Below, piece after piece: positions 40,329 to 50,391 of a stretch of 64,000 nt of DNA. The DNA is taken from assembly GCA_958296015.1 (NCBI GenBank), contig CATQIH010000046.1, positions 1 to 64,000 on the forward strand, in the 5' to 3' direction. The notes under the pieces are model-generated. The model had not been told where the DNA came from. It was given only the letters and a program-made list of their open reading frames with translations, and made no database searches. Made by a program: the position numbers and the translations under genes. Numbering within the stretch: position 1 is the stretch's first letter; each line of letters begins with the position of its first letter. The stretch comes from Cyclobacteriaceae bacterium (GTDB lineage: Bacteria; Bacteroidota; Bacteroidia; Cytophagales; Cyclobacteriaceae).

Positions 40329-42242
40329 ATGGATCAATCCACGGCGCTAGAGAAACAATTTGAAAAAATACCTGCCGCTGTCTACGAAGACGCAGGCATG
40401 GCTTCCGTACAAATAGCCAAAACTATCCGCGACCTGATCGTTCGCAAGCAAAAAGCCGGTAAGAATGCGGTGCTGGGGCTTGCCACCGGCTCCTCTCCTA
40501 TGCAGGTATACGACGAGCTAGTGCGTATGCACAAAGAAGAAGGACTAAGCTTCAAAAATGTAATTACCTTCAACCTGGACGAATACTATCCGATAGAGCC
40601 TGACAGTTTGCAAAGCTATGTGCGCTACATGCGCGAGTATCTCCTCGACCATATTGATATTGATCCTGCCAATACGCATGTACCTGATGGTACCATAGAC
40701 ATTGAGCAGATCAGCGAATACTGTGTGGCTTATGAAAACAAAATAAAAGAAGCCGGAGGACTAGACCTACAGATTCTGGGCATCGGTGGCACCGGCCACA
40801 TCGGGTTCAACGAGCCGGGTTCCAGCCAGATCTCCCGCACACGACTGATCACGCTGGACAAGATCACCCGCACGGCAGCAGCCAGCGACTTCTTCGGTGA
40901 AGAATTTGTACCCCGCCGTGCCATCACGATGGGTGTAAGCACTATTCTGGAAGCAAAACAGATCATCCTGATGGCCTGGGGCGAAGGCAAGGCTAAGGTG
41001 ATCAGAAAAGCAGTGGAAGGCTCCATCACCGATCAGGTGCCGGCTACCTTCCTGCAAAACCACCCCAACGCCAATATCATCATCGATCAGGCAGCGGCTG
41101 AGGAGCTTACCCGCGTAAAAACTCCGTGGCTGGTAGGCCCATGCAACTGGGACAACAAGCTCACCCGCAAAGCGGTGGTGTGGCTGTGCGGGGTCATAGA
41201 CAAACCCATCCTGAAGCTCACGCCCGAAGACTACAACGAGCATGGCATGAGCGACCTGATCGCAGATCATGGCCCGGCCTATGATATCAACATCAGGATA
41301 TTCAACGAACTGCAACATACCATCACCGGATGGCCAGGCGGCAAACCCAATGCCGACGATAGCCAGCGTCCGGAACGTGCTACACCCTACCCTAAGCGTG
41401 TGCTCATCTTCAGCCCTCACCCCGATGATGATGTGATCTCGATGGGCGGCACCCTGCTTCGGTTGGTAGATCAGGGACATGAAGTGCATATTGCCTACCA
41501 GACATCAGGCAATATTGCGGTATTTGACGATGATGCCATACGCTTTGCAGACTTTGCCAAAGACTTCAAGCAGGTGTTCAACCTACATGATGATAAAATA
41601 GATACCCTGTTCGAGGATGTGCTGGAAGCTACCGAAAATAAAGCACCTGGTCAGGCAGACCCTCGTCCGGTACAACTGCTCAAGGGCCTGATACGCCGTG
41701 GAGAGGCCAAAGCAGCCTGCCGCTATTGTGGTATCAAGGATGAAAATATCCACTTTATGGATATGCCTTTCTACGAGACAGGCAAAGTGCGCAAAAAGCC
41801 ACTGAGCGAAGAAGACATCAAGATTACAGAGGACTTGCTGAAGAAGGTGCAGCCACACCAGATATACGCTGCCGGTGATCTTTCTGACCCGCACGGTACG
41901 CACCGCGTATGTCTGAATGCCGTGATGCAGGCACTGGATAGAATAAAAAGCGACGACTGGGCCAAAGAATGCTATGTGTGGCTCTACCGTGGCGCATGGC
42001 ATGAATGGGATGTGCACCAGATAGAAATGGCCGTGCCTATCAGTCCCATAGAGCTGATACGCAAGCGCAGAGCTGTTTTCAAACACCAATCTCAGAAAGA
42101 TCGTCCCCTTTTCCCCGGCTCCGACCCAAGGGAGTTTTGGCAACGGGCAGAAGACCGCAACCGTGGCACTGCCAAAGCCTACGATGATCTGGGGTTCGCC
42201 GAGTATGAAGCCATTGAGGCTTTTGTGAGGTATGTGTTTTAG
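40329..42242 (+). CDS. nagB: Glucosamine-6-phosphate deaminase fused to PIG-L deacetylase-like domain
   Basis: 637 residues from ATG 40329. The N-terminal 290 residues are NagB (VLGLATGSSPMQVYDELVRM; TFNLDEYYPIEPDSLQSYVR; GIGGTGHIGFNEPGSS), which converts GlcN6P to fructose-6-phosphate and ammonia. From about residue 350 a LmbE/PIG-L metal-dependent deacetylase domain follows (RVLIFSPHPDDDVISMGGTL; AGDLSDPHGTHRVCLNAVMQ), with the HPDDD metal motif intact. The fusion is common in Bacteroidota; whether the second domain deacetylates an N-acetylhexosamine substrate is not known. The gene stands alone. Confidence 0.92.
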   Translation: MDQSTALEKQFEKIPAAVYEDAGMASVQIAKTIRDLIVRKQKAGKNAVLGLATGSSPMQVYDELVRMHKEEGLSFKNVITFNLDEYYPIEPDSLQSYVRYMREYLLDHIDIDPANTHVPDGTIDIEQISEYCVAYENKIKEAGGLDLQILGIGGTGHIGFNEPGSSQISRTRLITLDKITRTAAASDFFGEEFVPRRAITMGVSTILEAKQIILMAWGEGKAKVIRKAVEGSITDQVPATFLQNHPNANIIIDQAAAEELTRVKTPWLVGPCNWDNKLTRKAVVWLCGVIDKPILKLTPEDYNEHGMSDLIADHGPAYDINIRIFNELQHTITGWPGGKPNADDSQRPERATPYPKRVLIFSPHPDDDVISMGGTLLRLVDQGHEVHIAYQTSGNIAVFDDDAIRFADFAKDFKQVFNLHDDKIDTLFEDVLEATENKAPGQADPRPVQLLKGLIRRGEAKAACRYCGIKDENIHFMDMPFYETGKVRKKPLSEEDIKITEDLLKKVQPHQIYAAGDLSDPHGTHRVCLNAVMQALDRIKSDDWAKECYVWLYRGAWHEWDVHQIEMAVPISPIELIRKRRAVFKHQSQKDRPLFPGSDPREFWQRAEDRNRGTAKAYDDLGFAEYEAIEAFVRYVF

Positions 42243-42281
42243 GGGTTAGGAACTTAATTTACCTGCTAATAATCCTGAGGT

Positions 42282-42799
42282 ATGAAGAGAATAGCTTTGT
42301 TGCTCATAGCAAACCTGATGGGCTTTATATGCCTGGCACAAACCATAGACAATGTAAAAGTGGGTATGGGTGTCTCCTTCCTGGGAACGGGTGATATATG
42401 GGCAGCAAAGTTTGAGGGTGAAGTAACCAAAAACTACAACAGCATAATCAGTGGTTCTGTTTTGCTGGGTTTAGGGCGTGGAGGCAATGGCATATACCAG
42501 CAAACATTTACAACGAACCTGGATGGAAATGTATTTGTGTCTCCGTTTGGCAATGATAAAGCCTATAATTTTAAGATAGGCAGCGGCCTTTCATTGATGT
42601 ATGTAAGTGATAGTTATCCCGGAGATCTATGGTTCGTTCCTTCCGATAGAAGAGTATCGTTGGGTGCGAACATAATTATGGAGCATGAGGTGCTGATACA
42701 CAAGAAGTACCTACTGGGATTGAAGGGAATCATCCAGCCCTCTACCTGAATGGCGACATCGCAAGCAGTGTGCTGGTAAAATTTGGGAAGAAACTGTGA
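42282..42799 (+). pseudogene. Small outer-membrane beta-barrel-like protein, frameshifted near its 3' end
   Basis: The first frame (to 42749) has a signal peptide (MKRIALLLIANLMGFICLAQ) and alternating strands (KVGMGVSFLGTGDIWAAKF; SGSVLLGLGRG; NFKIGSGLSLMYVSD; SLGANIIMEHEVLIHKKYLL). It then ends abruptly as GIIQPST. A neighbouring frame continues as HPALYLNGDIASSVLVKFGK and ends KL at TGA 42797-42799, a proper last barrel strand. A one-base deletion around 42720-42730 explains both. About 172 residues if repaired. Family not recognised. It may be a sequencing error or true decay. Confidence 0.65.
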
Positions 42800-42898
42800 T
42801 ATTTGTAAATCTGAACTAATCAACTGGCGTTACCTAAACCAAAACCCTATGGGTTAGGACTGGTTTAAGAAAGTAGTTTGGAAAATAAGCGATCAAAA

Positions 42899-42931
42899 AA
42901 ACCTTCCTGATCTTTGAAACCAGGAAGGTTT
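42899..42931 (-). terminator. Rho-independent terminator of the trehalose gene
   Basis: AAACCTTCCTG (42899-42909) pairs with CAGGAAGGTTT (42921-42931). Read on the minus strand the stem is followed by a run of six T (complement of 42895-42900), 31 bases after the stop of otsA/otsB. Confidence 0.8.
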
Positions 42932-42961
42932 GATATAACTCACATCATTTCTAACAGTTCA

Positions 42962-45142
42962 TCAATAAGCGATCATGGCTTTCAGGATATTACGTACGTC
43001 TTTGTAACTATCTACACTAAACCTGGCAGCAGAAGAGGCACTGCCTACCTTGATGGTGTAGGCATCCTTGGGCATGGCCTTGAACGTATCTTCGTCGGTG
43101 GAGTCATCGCCTACGGCAAACACAAAATCATGGTCGTGGGCTTCCATCCATTTGGTAGCGGTGCGGCCTTTGTTTACTTCGCGGTCTTTAATTTCCACTA
43201 CTTTGTCACCTTCCAGCACCTGTAGGTTGCTGTTGGAAGCCATATATTTCAGGTGGCTGGTCAGTTCGCGGGTTCTGAGTTCGCCCAAGCCGGTTTCTAC
43301 CTTGCGGTAGTGCCAAACCAGAGAGTAGTCTTTTTCTTCGATAAAAGAACCGGGTGTACGGTTTACATACAACTCCAGCACCGGTAGTATCTCTTTTTTC
43401 CAATCATTCTTCATGGCAATAATAGTGCGCCAGTCTTTGCCTTTTTCTCTGATCCATACACCATGCTCGGCGATAAGGTCTACGGCATACTTGCCCATCC
43501 ATTCGTTGAGCGTGTCTTTATCGCGGCCACTGATGACTACCACCTTGTTTCTGGGGTCTTTCACAATATTCTGCATGATATTGTTGAGTTCCTCATCAGG
43601 TTTGGCTTCCCGCGGATTATCTACAAATCCTGTCAGCGTGCCGTCGTAATCCAGGAAGATAACACGTTCTTCTGCTTTGGAAAACTCTTCGAGCATTTTC
43701 TCCAGGGATCGTTCGTCCAGTTTGTGCGTTTGCATACTATTTTGTGTTTTCTTGATGTTATTGAGGCTAGTCATGAATAAGTTTACCCAGTGCGTAATAT
43801 TGTATCGCTTCAGGGAATTTTGCATATTGGTGTTATGCAGAATCTGCTCTTCTTCAGGCATGGTCAGAGCCTCACGGATCGCTTCCACAATCTGATTCTG
43901 ATCGTTAGGGTTGATCAGCAACGCATCCGAAAGCTCTTTGGAGGCACCACACATCTCACTTAAAATGAGCACTCCTTTTTTGTTGGTCTTGCTGGCCACA
44001 AACTCCTTACACACCAGGTTCATCCCGTCGCGCATTGGTGTCACCAGTGCCACATCGGCCATACGATAGAAGGCAGACAGCTCTGTGAGCGGAAAAGACC
44101 GGTAGAAGAAGTGAATGGGAGTCCAGTTGATCCGGCCATATTTTCCATTGATACGGCCTACCAGTCCTTCAATGTCTTCTTTGAGTTCTTTGTACTGCCC
44201 CACCTGGTCGCGGGAAGGTACTACAACCAGGATCAGCGATATTTTGTTGCGATATTCCGGGTAACGCTGAAAGAACACATCAAAAGCTTCCAGCCTCTGG
44301 GCAATCCCCTTGGAATAATCCAGGCGATCTATAGACAAGATCAACTGCTGGTCGCCCAGTGAGATGCGGTACTGCACTTCTTTTTCCAGCACTTCCGGCG
44401 AGGCGGCTGTATCAGCGTATTTATCGTAGTCGATACCCATCGGAAAGGAATCTACCATCACAGCACGGTTTTTTACCGTGAGCCGCCCTTGAGAATTACT
44501 GATACCCAGCAGGCGGCTGGTAGAACTAAGGAAGTGACGCATATCGTCGTAGGTATGGAACCCAATCAGGTCGGAACCCAACACGCCCCGGAGAATTTCT
44601 TTGCGCCAGGGCAACAGCCTGAATATTTCATAAGAAGGGAAAGGAATATGCAGAAAGAAGCCCATGCTCACGTTGGGGTATTCCTGCCGAATCATATCAG
44701 GTACCAGCATCAGCTGATAATCGTGTATCCAGAGAGTATCATCGGGATCAGCTTTTTTGATGATCTCATCGGCAAATTTGCGGTTCACCCTTTTGTAAGC
44801 TTCCCACAGATGCGGTTCATAAATGGCATACTGGATAAAATAGTGAAAATTGGGCCAGAGAGTTTCGTTACTGAACCCTTCGTAGAAGTCGCGGATGTCT
44901 TCTTCGGTCAGAAATACCGGAAACATGCTTTCTTTTTGTATGCCTTCCGTGATCTCAGCTTTTTCGTTCTCGTCTTCGGTCAACAGTCCCGGCCAGCCAA
45001 TCCAGAGGTTGTTGCCCTCTTTGTAGATGGAGCCAAGACCGGTAGCCAGTCCACCCGCGCTGCTATGGTATTCTAGTTCGTTTTTTTCATCCCGCTCAAT
45101 TTTAATGGGGAGCCTGTTGGAGACAATAATGGTTTTTGACAT
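42962..45142 (-). CDS. Bifunctional trehalose-6-phosphate synthase/phosphatase
   Basis: 726 residues. N-terminal GT20 synthase (about 1-465) joins UDP-glucose and glucose-6-phosphate: TIIVSNRLPIKIERDEKNEL, DDTLWIHDYQLMLVPDMIRQ, SIDRLDYSKGIAQRLEAF. C-terminal HAD-type trehalose-6-phosphate phosphatase (about 490-726): VIFLDYDGTLTGFVDNPREA (nucleophile Asp), VVISGRDKDTL, FAVGDDSTDEDTFKAM. Both active sites are complete, so one protein makes trehalose as an osmoprotectant. It ends in a strong terminator. The fusion is normal for Bacteroidota and eukaryotes. Confidence 0.95.
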   Translation of the reverse strand: MSKTIIVSNRLPIKIERDEKNELEYHSSAGGLATGLGSIYKEGNNLWIGWPGLLTEDENEKAEITEGIQKESMFPVFLTEEDIRDFYEGFSNETLWPNFHYFIQYAIYEPHLWEAYKRVNRKFADEIIKKADPDDTLWIHDYQLMLVPDMIRQEYPNVSMGFFLHIPFPSYEIFRLLPWRKEILRGVLGSDLIGFHTYDDMRHFLSSTSRLLGISNSQGRLTVKNRAVMVDSFPMGIDYDKYADTAASPEVLEKEVQYRISLGDQQLILSIDRLDYSKGIAQRLEAFDVFFQRYPEYRNKISLILVVVPSRDQVGQYKELKEDIEGLVGRINGKYGRINWTPIHFFYRSFPLTELSAFYRMADVALVTPMRDGMNLVCKEFVASKTNKKGVLILSEMCGASKELSDALLINPNDQNQIVEAIREALTMPEEEQILHNTNMQNSLKRYNITHWVNLFMTSLNNIKKTQNSMQTHKLDERSLEKMLEEFSKAEERVIFLDYDGTLTGFVDNPREAKPDEELNNIMQNIVKDPRNKVVVISGRDKDTLNEWMGKYAVDLIAEHGVWIREKGKDWRTIIAMKNDWKKEILPVLELYVNRTPGSFIEEKDYSLVWHYRKVETGLGELRTRELTSHLKYMASNSNLQVLEGDKVVEIKDREVNKGRTATKWMEAHDHDFVFAVGDDSTDEDTFKAMPKDAYTIKVGSASSAARFSVDSYKDVRNILKAMIAY

Positions 45143-45237
45143 GGTTGATTAGGTTATGGGTTTTAGGTGTTGGGGGGTTAGTTTTTAAGCATTAGAGATT
45201 AAGTTTTATCTGATACCTAATCCCCAAAACTCAATAC

Positions 45238-46050
45238 CTACTTCAAATTAAAACTTCTGAGCTTGATTTCCGTGAGCTTTCGTTTGGTATCCAGAGGGAA
45301 ATCCCCTTTCATCATCCAATCGTAGTAGGCTGGCTCTATATCAAACACTTTAAGCACGGGCTTGTTTTTATGTTTGCCAAAATTAAATACTTCCACACCT
45401 TTATCGTTGAATGCCATTCTACCGGCAAGGTCTACCATTTTGGTCACAGATACCTCATGCAGCGAATCTACATTATTTTGAATTTTTCCTATGTGATTGC
45501 CCTGTGTATCTACCACCGGCTGGTCGAGGTATTTCTGCACCTGGGCTTCCAGTACTTCTATAGTAGCTTTGGTATCGGCGGCGGCGCTGTGGGCATCTTC
45601 CAGATTTTTCTGACAATAAAATGCATAGGCTGCCGACAGCGTTCTTTTTTCCATCAGGTGAAAAATCTTCTGCGCGTCTACCAGCTTTCGATGATGTATG
45701 CTGAAATCAATATCTACCCGCAGAAACTCCTCTACCAGTAGCGGCACATCAAACCGCACAATATTGAAGCCGGCCAGGTCGCAGCCTTCCAGAAACTTGT
45801 GCAGTGACCTGGCAACCGATTTGAAGGTAGGCGCATCTTTCACATCTTCATCATAAATACCATGAATCATGCTGGTTTCGGCAGGGATGGGCCGCTCGGG
45901 GTTGATCCTCATCGTCTTTTCCTCCACCTGCCCATTGGGCAACATTTTGACGATAGACAGCTCCACAATACGGTCGTGTACCACATTGACACCGGTAGTT
46001 TCCAGATCAAAAAATGCCAGCGGGTTCTTTAGTTTCAAGCTCAAATTCAT
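45238..46050 (-). CDS. 3'-5' exonuclease (DnaQ-like) with DUF3820-type C-terminus
   Basis: 270 residues. DEDDh exonuclease domain (about 8-180): LAFFDLETTGVNVVHDRIVE (ExoI, Asp-Glu), GFNIVRFDVPLLVEEF (ExoII), EDAHSAAADTKATIEVLEAQ (ExoIII with His and Asp). A C-terminal FNFGKHKNKPVLKVF.. domain of the ExoX-C/DUF3820 type may bind DNA. It is likely a repair or proofreading-type exonuclease acting outside the main polymerase; exact role unknown. On the minus strand between Mpl-like ligase and the trehalose gene, with 60-95 bp gaps, so possibly loosely co-transcribed. Confidence 0.9.
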   Translation of the reverse strand: MNLSLKLKNPLAFFDLETTGVNVVHDRIVELSIVKMLPNGQVEEKTMRINPERPIPAETSMIHGIYDEDVKDAPTFKSVARSLHKFLEGCDLAGFNIVRFDVPLLVEEFLRVDIDFSIHHRKLVDAQKIFHLMEKRTLSAAYAFYCQKNLEDAHSAAADTKATIEVLEAQVQKYLDQPVVDTQGNHIGKIQNNVDSLHEVSVTKMVDLAGRMAFNDKGVEVFNFGKHKNKPVLKVFDIEPAYYDWMMKGDFPLDTKRKLTEIKLRSFNLK

Positions 46051-46112
46051 GGTTTATTCTTTTATGTCAGCAGACCGGAGTCGGAAGATAAGTCTTCTGA
46101 CTTCTATCTTCT

Positions 46113-47486
46113 TTACTCTTTTGCTATTTCCTTTCCCAACTGATCAACATCGATGCCGCCAAAGGTACCGGAACTCATCATCAGCAGGTTTTTATCCTTC
46201 CAGTCGATACCCCTCAGATAATTCAGCAACTGTTGGTTGTCGTTAAACACGATGAGGTCCTGTTGATTGAACGCCTCTTTTACGTCATCGTCGGTGAGCA
46301 CGTCCAGTTTTTTGTGCCTGGACACTTCCGGGTTGTAATATACAATGCCAATGTCAGCATCCTGCAAAGCATCCTGATACTGGCCGATAAAATTTTTGTT
46401 CAGGCTACTGAAGGTGTGCAGCTCCATACAGGCCACCAAGGTACGCTGTGGAAACTGCTCTTTGACGGCACGCGTAGTAGCCTGTAGTTTGGAGGGGGCA
46501 TGCGCAAAATCTTTGAAGGCAGAGGTATGTGCATTTTTGCCTACAGATTCCAGTCGCTTGCTGGCCCCGGTAAACGACTGCACCGCCTCGTAAAACTCTT
46601 GCTCTACCACACCAATCTTCTTGCACACCTGCAAAGCCGCGTTGATATTCTGCATATTGTGGTAACCAAACAACCTGATGGGTACTTCTCCGTCGGCAGT
46701 TTCCAGATACGTCACTCCGTCTTCGAGCCTGTGAGGATGCGCCCTGTACTCTATACGGTTCACATCAGTTCGCTCTTTGCGACCTATCACTGCGGCCAGG
46801 TCGTCTTCTTCACAAAAGATCAGGGTACTTCCTTTGGGCGAAGAATCTGCAAACAGGTCAAACTGCCGTACATAATCGTCCATAGTAGGAAACACGTTGT
46901 AATGATCCCAGGCAATGCCGCTGATCAGGCCGATGTGGTGTTTATATTTGAGGATTTTAGGCACGGGATCAATCGGTGAACTCAGGTATTCGTCGCCCTC
47001 AATGACGATCACAGGGTTGTCTGAGAGTTTTACCCGGCCATCCAGTGCCGCAATTTTGGCCCCGATCACATAGTCTACCTCATATTGAAGGTGGCTAAGC
47101 ACATGCAGGATGATAGAGGTAATGGTGGTTTTGCCATGACTGCCTGCAATAACCACGCGCTGCTTATTTTTGCTTTGCTCATAGATATATTCCGGGTAAG
47201 AAAATATCCTGATGCCCAGTTCCTGCGCTCTCTTGAGTTCGGGGTTATCAGCCCGGGCGTGCATGCCCAGGATCACGGCATCCAGTTCATGGGTAATTTT
47301 TTCCGGAAACCAACCCGTTTCCTCCGGCAGCAGGTGATATTTGGCCAGGGAAGACTTGGCCGGGTCGTAGATCTCATCATCCGAGCCACTGATCTGTAGC
47401 CCCTTTTTGGCCAGGTGGATGGCAAGATCATGCATAACGCTGCCACCGATGGCTATAAAATGTATCCGGGAAATGGTGTTTTGCAT
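46113..47486 (-). CDS. Mur ligase family protein, Mpl-like
   Basis: 457 residues from ATG 47486. N-terminal Rossmann part IHFIAIGGSVMHDLAIHLAK with SGSDDEIYDP; ATP P-loop in VVIAGSHGKTTITSIILHVL; central GISGIAWDHYNVFPTMDDYV-type His and Asn residues (LISGIAWDHYNVFP); C-terminal domain AFKDFAHAPSKLQATTRAVK. This fits the UDP-N-acetylmuramate:L-Ala-gamma-D-Glu-mDAP ligase (Mpl) that recycles murein tripeptide, or the Bacteroidota peptidoglycan synthetase group closely related to MurC. The MurC proper gene would normally be in the dcw cluster, which is not here. Mpl is favoured. Confidence 0.85.
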   Translation of the reverse strand: MQNTISRIHFIAIGGSVMHDLAIHLAKKGLQISGSDDEIYDPAKSSLAKYHLLPEETGWFPEKITHELDAVILGMHARADNPELKRAQELGIRIFSYPEYIYEQSKNKQRVVIAGSHGKTTITSIILHVLSHLQYEVDYVIGAKIAALDGRVKLSDNPVIVIEGDEYLSSPIDPVPKILKYKHHIGLISGIAWDHYNVFPTMDDYVRQFDLFADSSPKGSTLIFCEEDDLAAVIGRKERTDVNRIEYRAHPHRLEDGVTYLETADGEVPIRLFGYHNMQNINAALQVCKKIGVVEQEFYEAVQSFTGASKRLESVGKNAHTSAFKDFAHAPSKLQATTRAVKEQFPQRTLVACMELHTFSSLNKNFIGQYQDALQDADIGIVYYNPEVSRHKKLDVLTDDDVKEAFNQQDLIVFNDNQQLLNYLRGIDWKDKNLLMMSSGTFGGIDVDQLGKEIAKE

Positions 47487-47687
47487 ATGGTGTTGTATTT
47501 CTATTGCTGGTGTCAAAATTACAAGAAAAACACACACAGGCAAGTGTTGGAGTTAGGTTTTGGACGCTGTATTTTAGGTATCGGGACTTGGGACTTGGGT
47601 GCTAGGTATTGACATAAAACCTAAACCCTAATCCCCAACCCCTGACACCTAATCCCCAACCCCTAAATTATTTCTGAACATTTCACC

Positions 47688-47717
47688 TTTGCCGACAGTC
47701 TTTATTTTGATAGTTTG
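47688..47717 (+). promoter_or_regulatory. Putative promoter of the universal stress protein gene
   Basis: TTTG at 47688-47691, 19 bases, then TAGTTTG at 47711-47717, one T short of TAnnTTTG. It is 26 bases from the ATG at 47744. Confidence 0.4.
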
Positions 47718-47743
47718 CAATATTACTAAAACTCCTTTGCTTT

Positions 47744-48664
47744 ATGTATGAACTCAAAAAAATAGTCGTTAGTGTAGACCTTTCCGAGTTAGATGAAGAG
47801 GTAATCCGCTACGCGTCTGTCATTACCGAGATTATGGATGCCGACAGAATTTACTTTGTATACATAGCCAAAAACCTCAACCTGCCCAAAGAAGTAGCAA
47901 AAAACTATTCTGATGTGCTAGCACCTGTGGATGAAACCATCAAACATGAGGTAAAAGCCACGGTGGAAACTTACTTTAGTGAACGAGAGGATACCAAAAG
48001 CACCATCGAAGTGATGGAAGGCAATCCTACTGACAAGTTGCTCAAATACATCAGACGCAAGGATGCAGACCTGGTGATCTGTGGAAGACATGCAAACAAA
48101 GCCAATATTAAGGTTAACATCAGAAGGATCGCTGAGCTTAGCGGCTGTTCTGCCCTGTTTGTTCCAAAAAATGCCGATATCAAGATTGATCATCTGGTAG
48201 TGGCGATGGATTTCTCCCAAAATGCCGACAACGCTTTGGAGCAGGCCCTTCAAATCGCTAAAGCCGGAAACGACGTGAAAGTCTACGGACACCACGTTTA
48301 TACCGTGCCCAGTGGTTATTCCAGAACCGGAAAGAGTTATGAAGAATTTGCAGATATCATGCTGGAAAACGCCAAAAAAGACGCGCACAGCTTCTTTAAA
48401 AAATACCACATCTCTGATAAAGATTGTACCATGACCTATTCGCTCAGCGAGGACGATAAAGTACATGATGAACTCGATGACTTTGCAGAAAACCACGATG
48501 CCGATATGATATTGGTAGGGTCCAGGGGCCGTACGGCAGCGGCTTCTATTCTGCTGGGAAGCGTGTCGGAGCGGCTGCTGCATTATGACAATAACATACC
48601 ACTCTTTGTAGTCAAGAATAAGGGGGAGAACATGAATTTTCTACAGGCACTGCTCAAATTGTAA
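47744..48664 (+). CDS. Tandem-domain universal stress protein
   Basis: 306 residues with two UspA folds. Domain one (1-150) starts KKIVVSVDLSELDEEVIRYA and lacks a complete ATP motif; domain two (about 150-290) starts LVVAMDFSQNADNALEQALQ and ends with GSRGRTAAASILLGSVSERL, the G-x2-G-x9-G-S ATP-binding motif. Such proteins bind nucleotides and support survival in starvation and oxidative stress. A short hydrophobic tail (MNFLQALLKL) follows. It is monocistronic with its own promoter and 92 bases before dnaB. Confidence 0.9.
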   Translation: MYELKKIVVSVDLSELDEEVIRYASVITEIMDADRIYFVYIAKNLNLPKEVAKNYSDVLAPVDETIKHEVKATVETYFSEREDTKSTIEVMEGNPTDKLLKYIRRKDADLVICGRHANKANIKVNIRRIAELSGCSALFVPKNADIKIDHLVVAMDFSQNADNALEQALQIAKAGNDVKVYGHHVYTVPSGYSRTGKSYEEFADIMLENAKKDAHSFFKKYHISDKDCTMTYSLSEDDKVHDELDDFAENHDADMILVGSRGRTAAASILLGSVSERLLHYDNNIPLFVVKNKGENMNFLQALLKL

Positions 48665-48756
48665 TGCAAAATTGTTTCGACGAATGATACGTTATTAGAA
48701 GTAAAGTTTTGTAAATTGTTGCTGCTGTCACAAACCAAACCTGCAATTGATATTAT

Positions 48757-50391
48757 ATGAATACTGGTAAACCAGACAACCGGCTTTCGGGTCGGCATTC
48801 CGCATCCAATAATAACTCCGTTACTCGTGATAAAATGCGTAACATGCTGGGCAAGGCCAGTGCCAACATCGGGCTGGGCAAGCTCCCGCCGCAGGCCGTA
48901 GACCTGGAAGAAGCCGTGCTGGGTGCCCTGATGCTGGAAAAAGATGCCCTGACCACCGTCATTGAAATACTAAAGCCCGAAAATTTCTACAAAGAAGCCC
49001 ACCAACTGGTATACGAATCCATTCTCGAACTCTTTGATAACTCAGAGCCGGTCGATTTGCTCACTGTAACCAACCAACTCCGTAAGAACGGCAATATCGA
49101 GAAAGTAGGCGGCACCTATTTTATCAGTGGTCTCACCCAACGGGTCAACTCAGCAGCTAACATTGAGTTTCATGCCCGCATTGTGGCAGAGCAGGCCATT
49201 AAGCGTGAATTGATTCAAATAGCTTCAGAGATTGAAACTGAGGCGTATGAGGATACTACCGATACTTTTGTGCTGCTCGATAAGATGGAGCAAAGGATAT
49301 TTGGCGTATCAGAATCCAATATCCGCAAAAACTACGCAGACATGCGCTCTATCATGCGGGAAGCCATCAGCGACCTGGAAAGCAAGAAGCTCCGCAAAGA
49401 TGGCCTCACCGGCGTACCTACCGGTTTCTCTGCCCTGGACCGCATTACCTCTGGCTGGCAGAAGTCTGACCTGGTGATCATTGCCGCGCGGCCAGCGATG
49501 GGCAAAACGGCATTCGTGCTCTCTGCCCTGCGCAATGCAGCCGTAGACTTTGGCCATAGCGTGGCCATCTTCTCCCTGGAAATGTCAGCCGTGCAGCTGG
49601 TCAATCGTCTTATATCAGCAGAGGCGCAGCTCGATAGCGAGAAGATCAAGAAGGGCAACCTTGCCGACTATGAGTGGGAACAGCTTTATCATAAAACTAC
49701 CAGCCTTACCGAAGCCTCTATTTTCATCGACGACACCCCGGCACTGTCTATCCGCGAACTGCGCTCCAAATGCCGCCGACTGAAAGCACAGCACAACATC
49801 GAGCTGATTATTATTGATTATCTGCAGCTGATGTCGGGCGATTCCAGCAAAAATAACGGAGGCAACCGTGAGCAAGAAATCGCCTCTATCTCCCGGGCCA
49901 TGAAAAACCTGGCCAAAGAACTGGAAGTGCCTGTCATTGCGCTCTCTCAACTCAGCCGGGCTGTAGAATCCCGCGGTGGCGATAAGCGCCCACAGCTTTC
50001 TGACCTTCGCGAAAGTGGATCAATTGAGCAGGACGCAGATATGGTGATGTTTCTGTATCGTCCGGAATATTATGGGTTTAATGAGGATGAAAACGGCCAG
50101 TCGGTGCAGGGCACAGGTGAGATCATCATCTCCAAGCATAGAAATGGCGCACTGGATACGGTTCGTCTCAAATTTATCGGCAAGTATACCAAGTTTACCA
50201 ACCTGGATGACGACAGCTACGATGGAGCCGGAGCCAGCTATGGCAAACAGATCACCAGTGCCAGTGCCTCTGCCAGCGAACTCAACGAATCTAATATTAT
50301 GACGTTCGGCAGCCGCGCCAATAACCCTAACTTCAAAGATCAACGCGAGGGCAATGATACCGGAACCGGAGCCGATGAAGCCCCCTTTTAG
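48757..50391 (+). CDS. dnaB: Replicative DNA helicase
   Basis: 544 residues, hexameric helicase of the replication fork. N-terminal helical domain LPPQAVDLEEAVLGALMLEK; linker; RecA-like C-terminal domain with Walker A VIIAARPAMGKTAF, Walker B LIIIDYLQLMSG and RHxxN-type SDLRESGSIEQDADMVMFLY. A Ser/Asn-rich tail of about 60 residues (SASASASELNESN) is longer than in E. coli but usual in Bacteroidota. No intein is present. A stem-loop lies 37 bases after the stop. Confidence 0.96.
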   Translation: MNTGKPDNRLSGRHSASNNNSVTRDKMRNMLGKASANIGLGKLPPQAVDLEEAVLGALMLEKDALTTVIEILKPENFYKEAHQLVYESILELFDNSEPVDLLTVTNQLRKNGNIEKVGGTYFISGLTQRVNSAANIEFHARIVAEQAIKRELIQIASEIETEAYEDTTDTFVLLDKMEQRIFGVSESNIRKNYADMRSIMREAISDLESKKLRKDGLTGVPTGFSALDRITSGWQKSDLVIIAARPAMGKTAFVLSALRNAAVDFGHSVAIFSLEMSAVQLVNRLISAEAQLDSEKIKKGNLADYEWEQLYHKTTSLTEASIFIDDTPALSIRELRSKCRRLKAQHNIELIIIDYLQLMSGDSSKNNGGNREQEIASISRAMKNLAKELEVPVIALSQLSRAVESRGGDKRPQLSDLRESGSIEQDADMVMFLYRPEYYGFNEDENGQSVQGTGEIIISKHRNGALDTVRLKFIGKYTKFTNLDDDSYDGAGASYGKQITSASASASELNESNIMTFGSRANNPNFKDQREGNDTGTGADEAPF

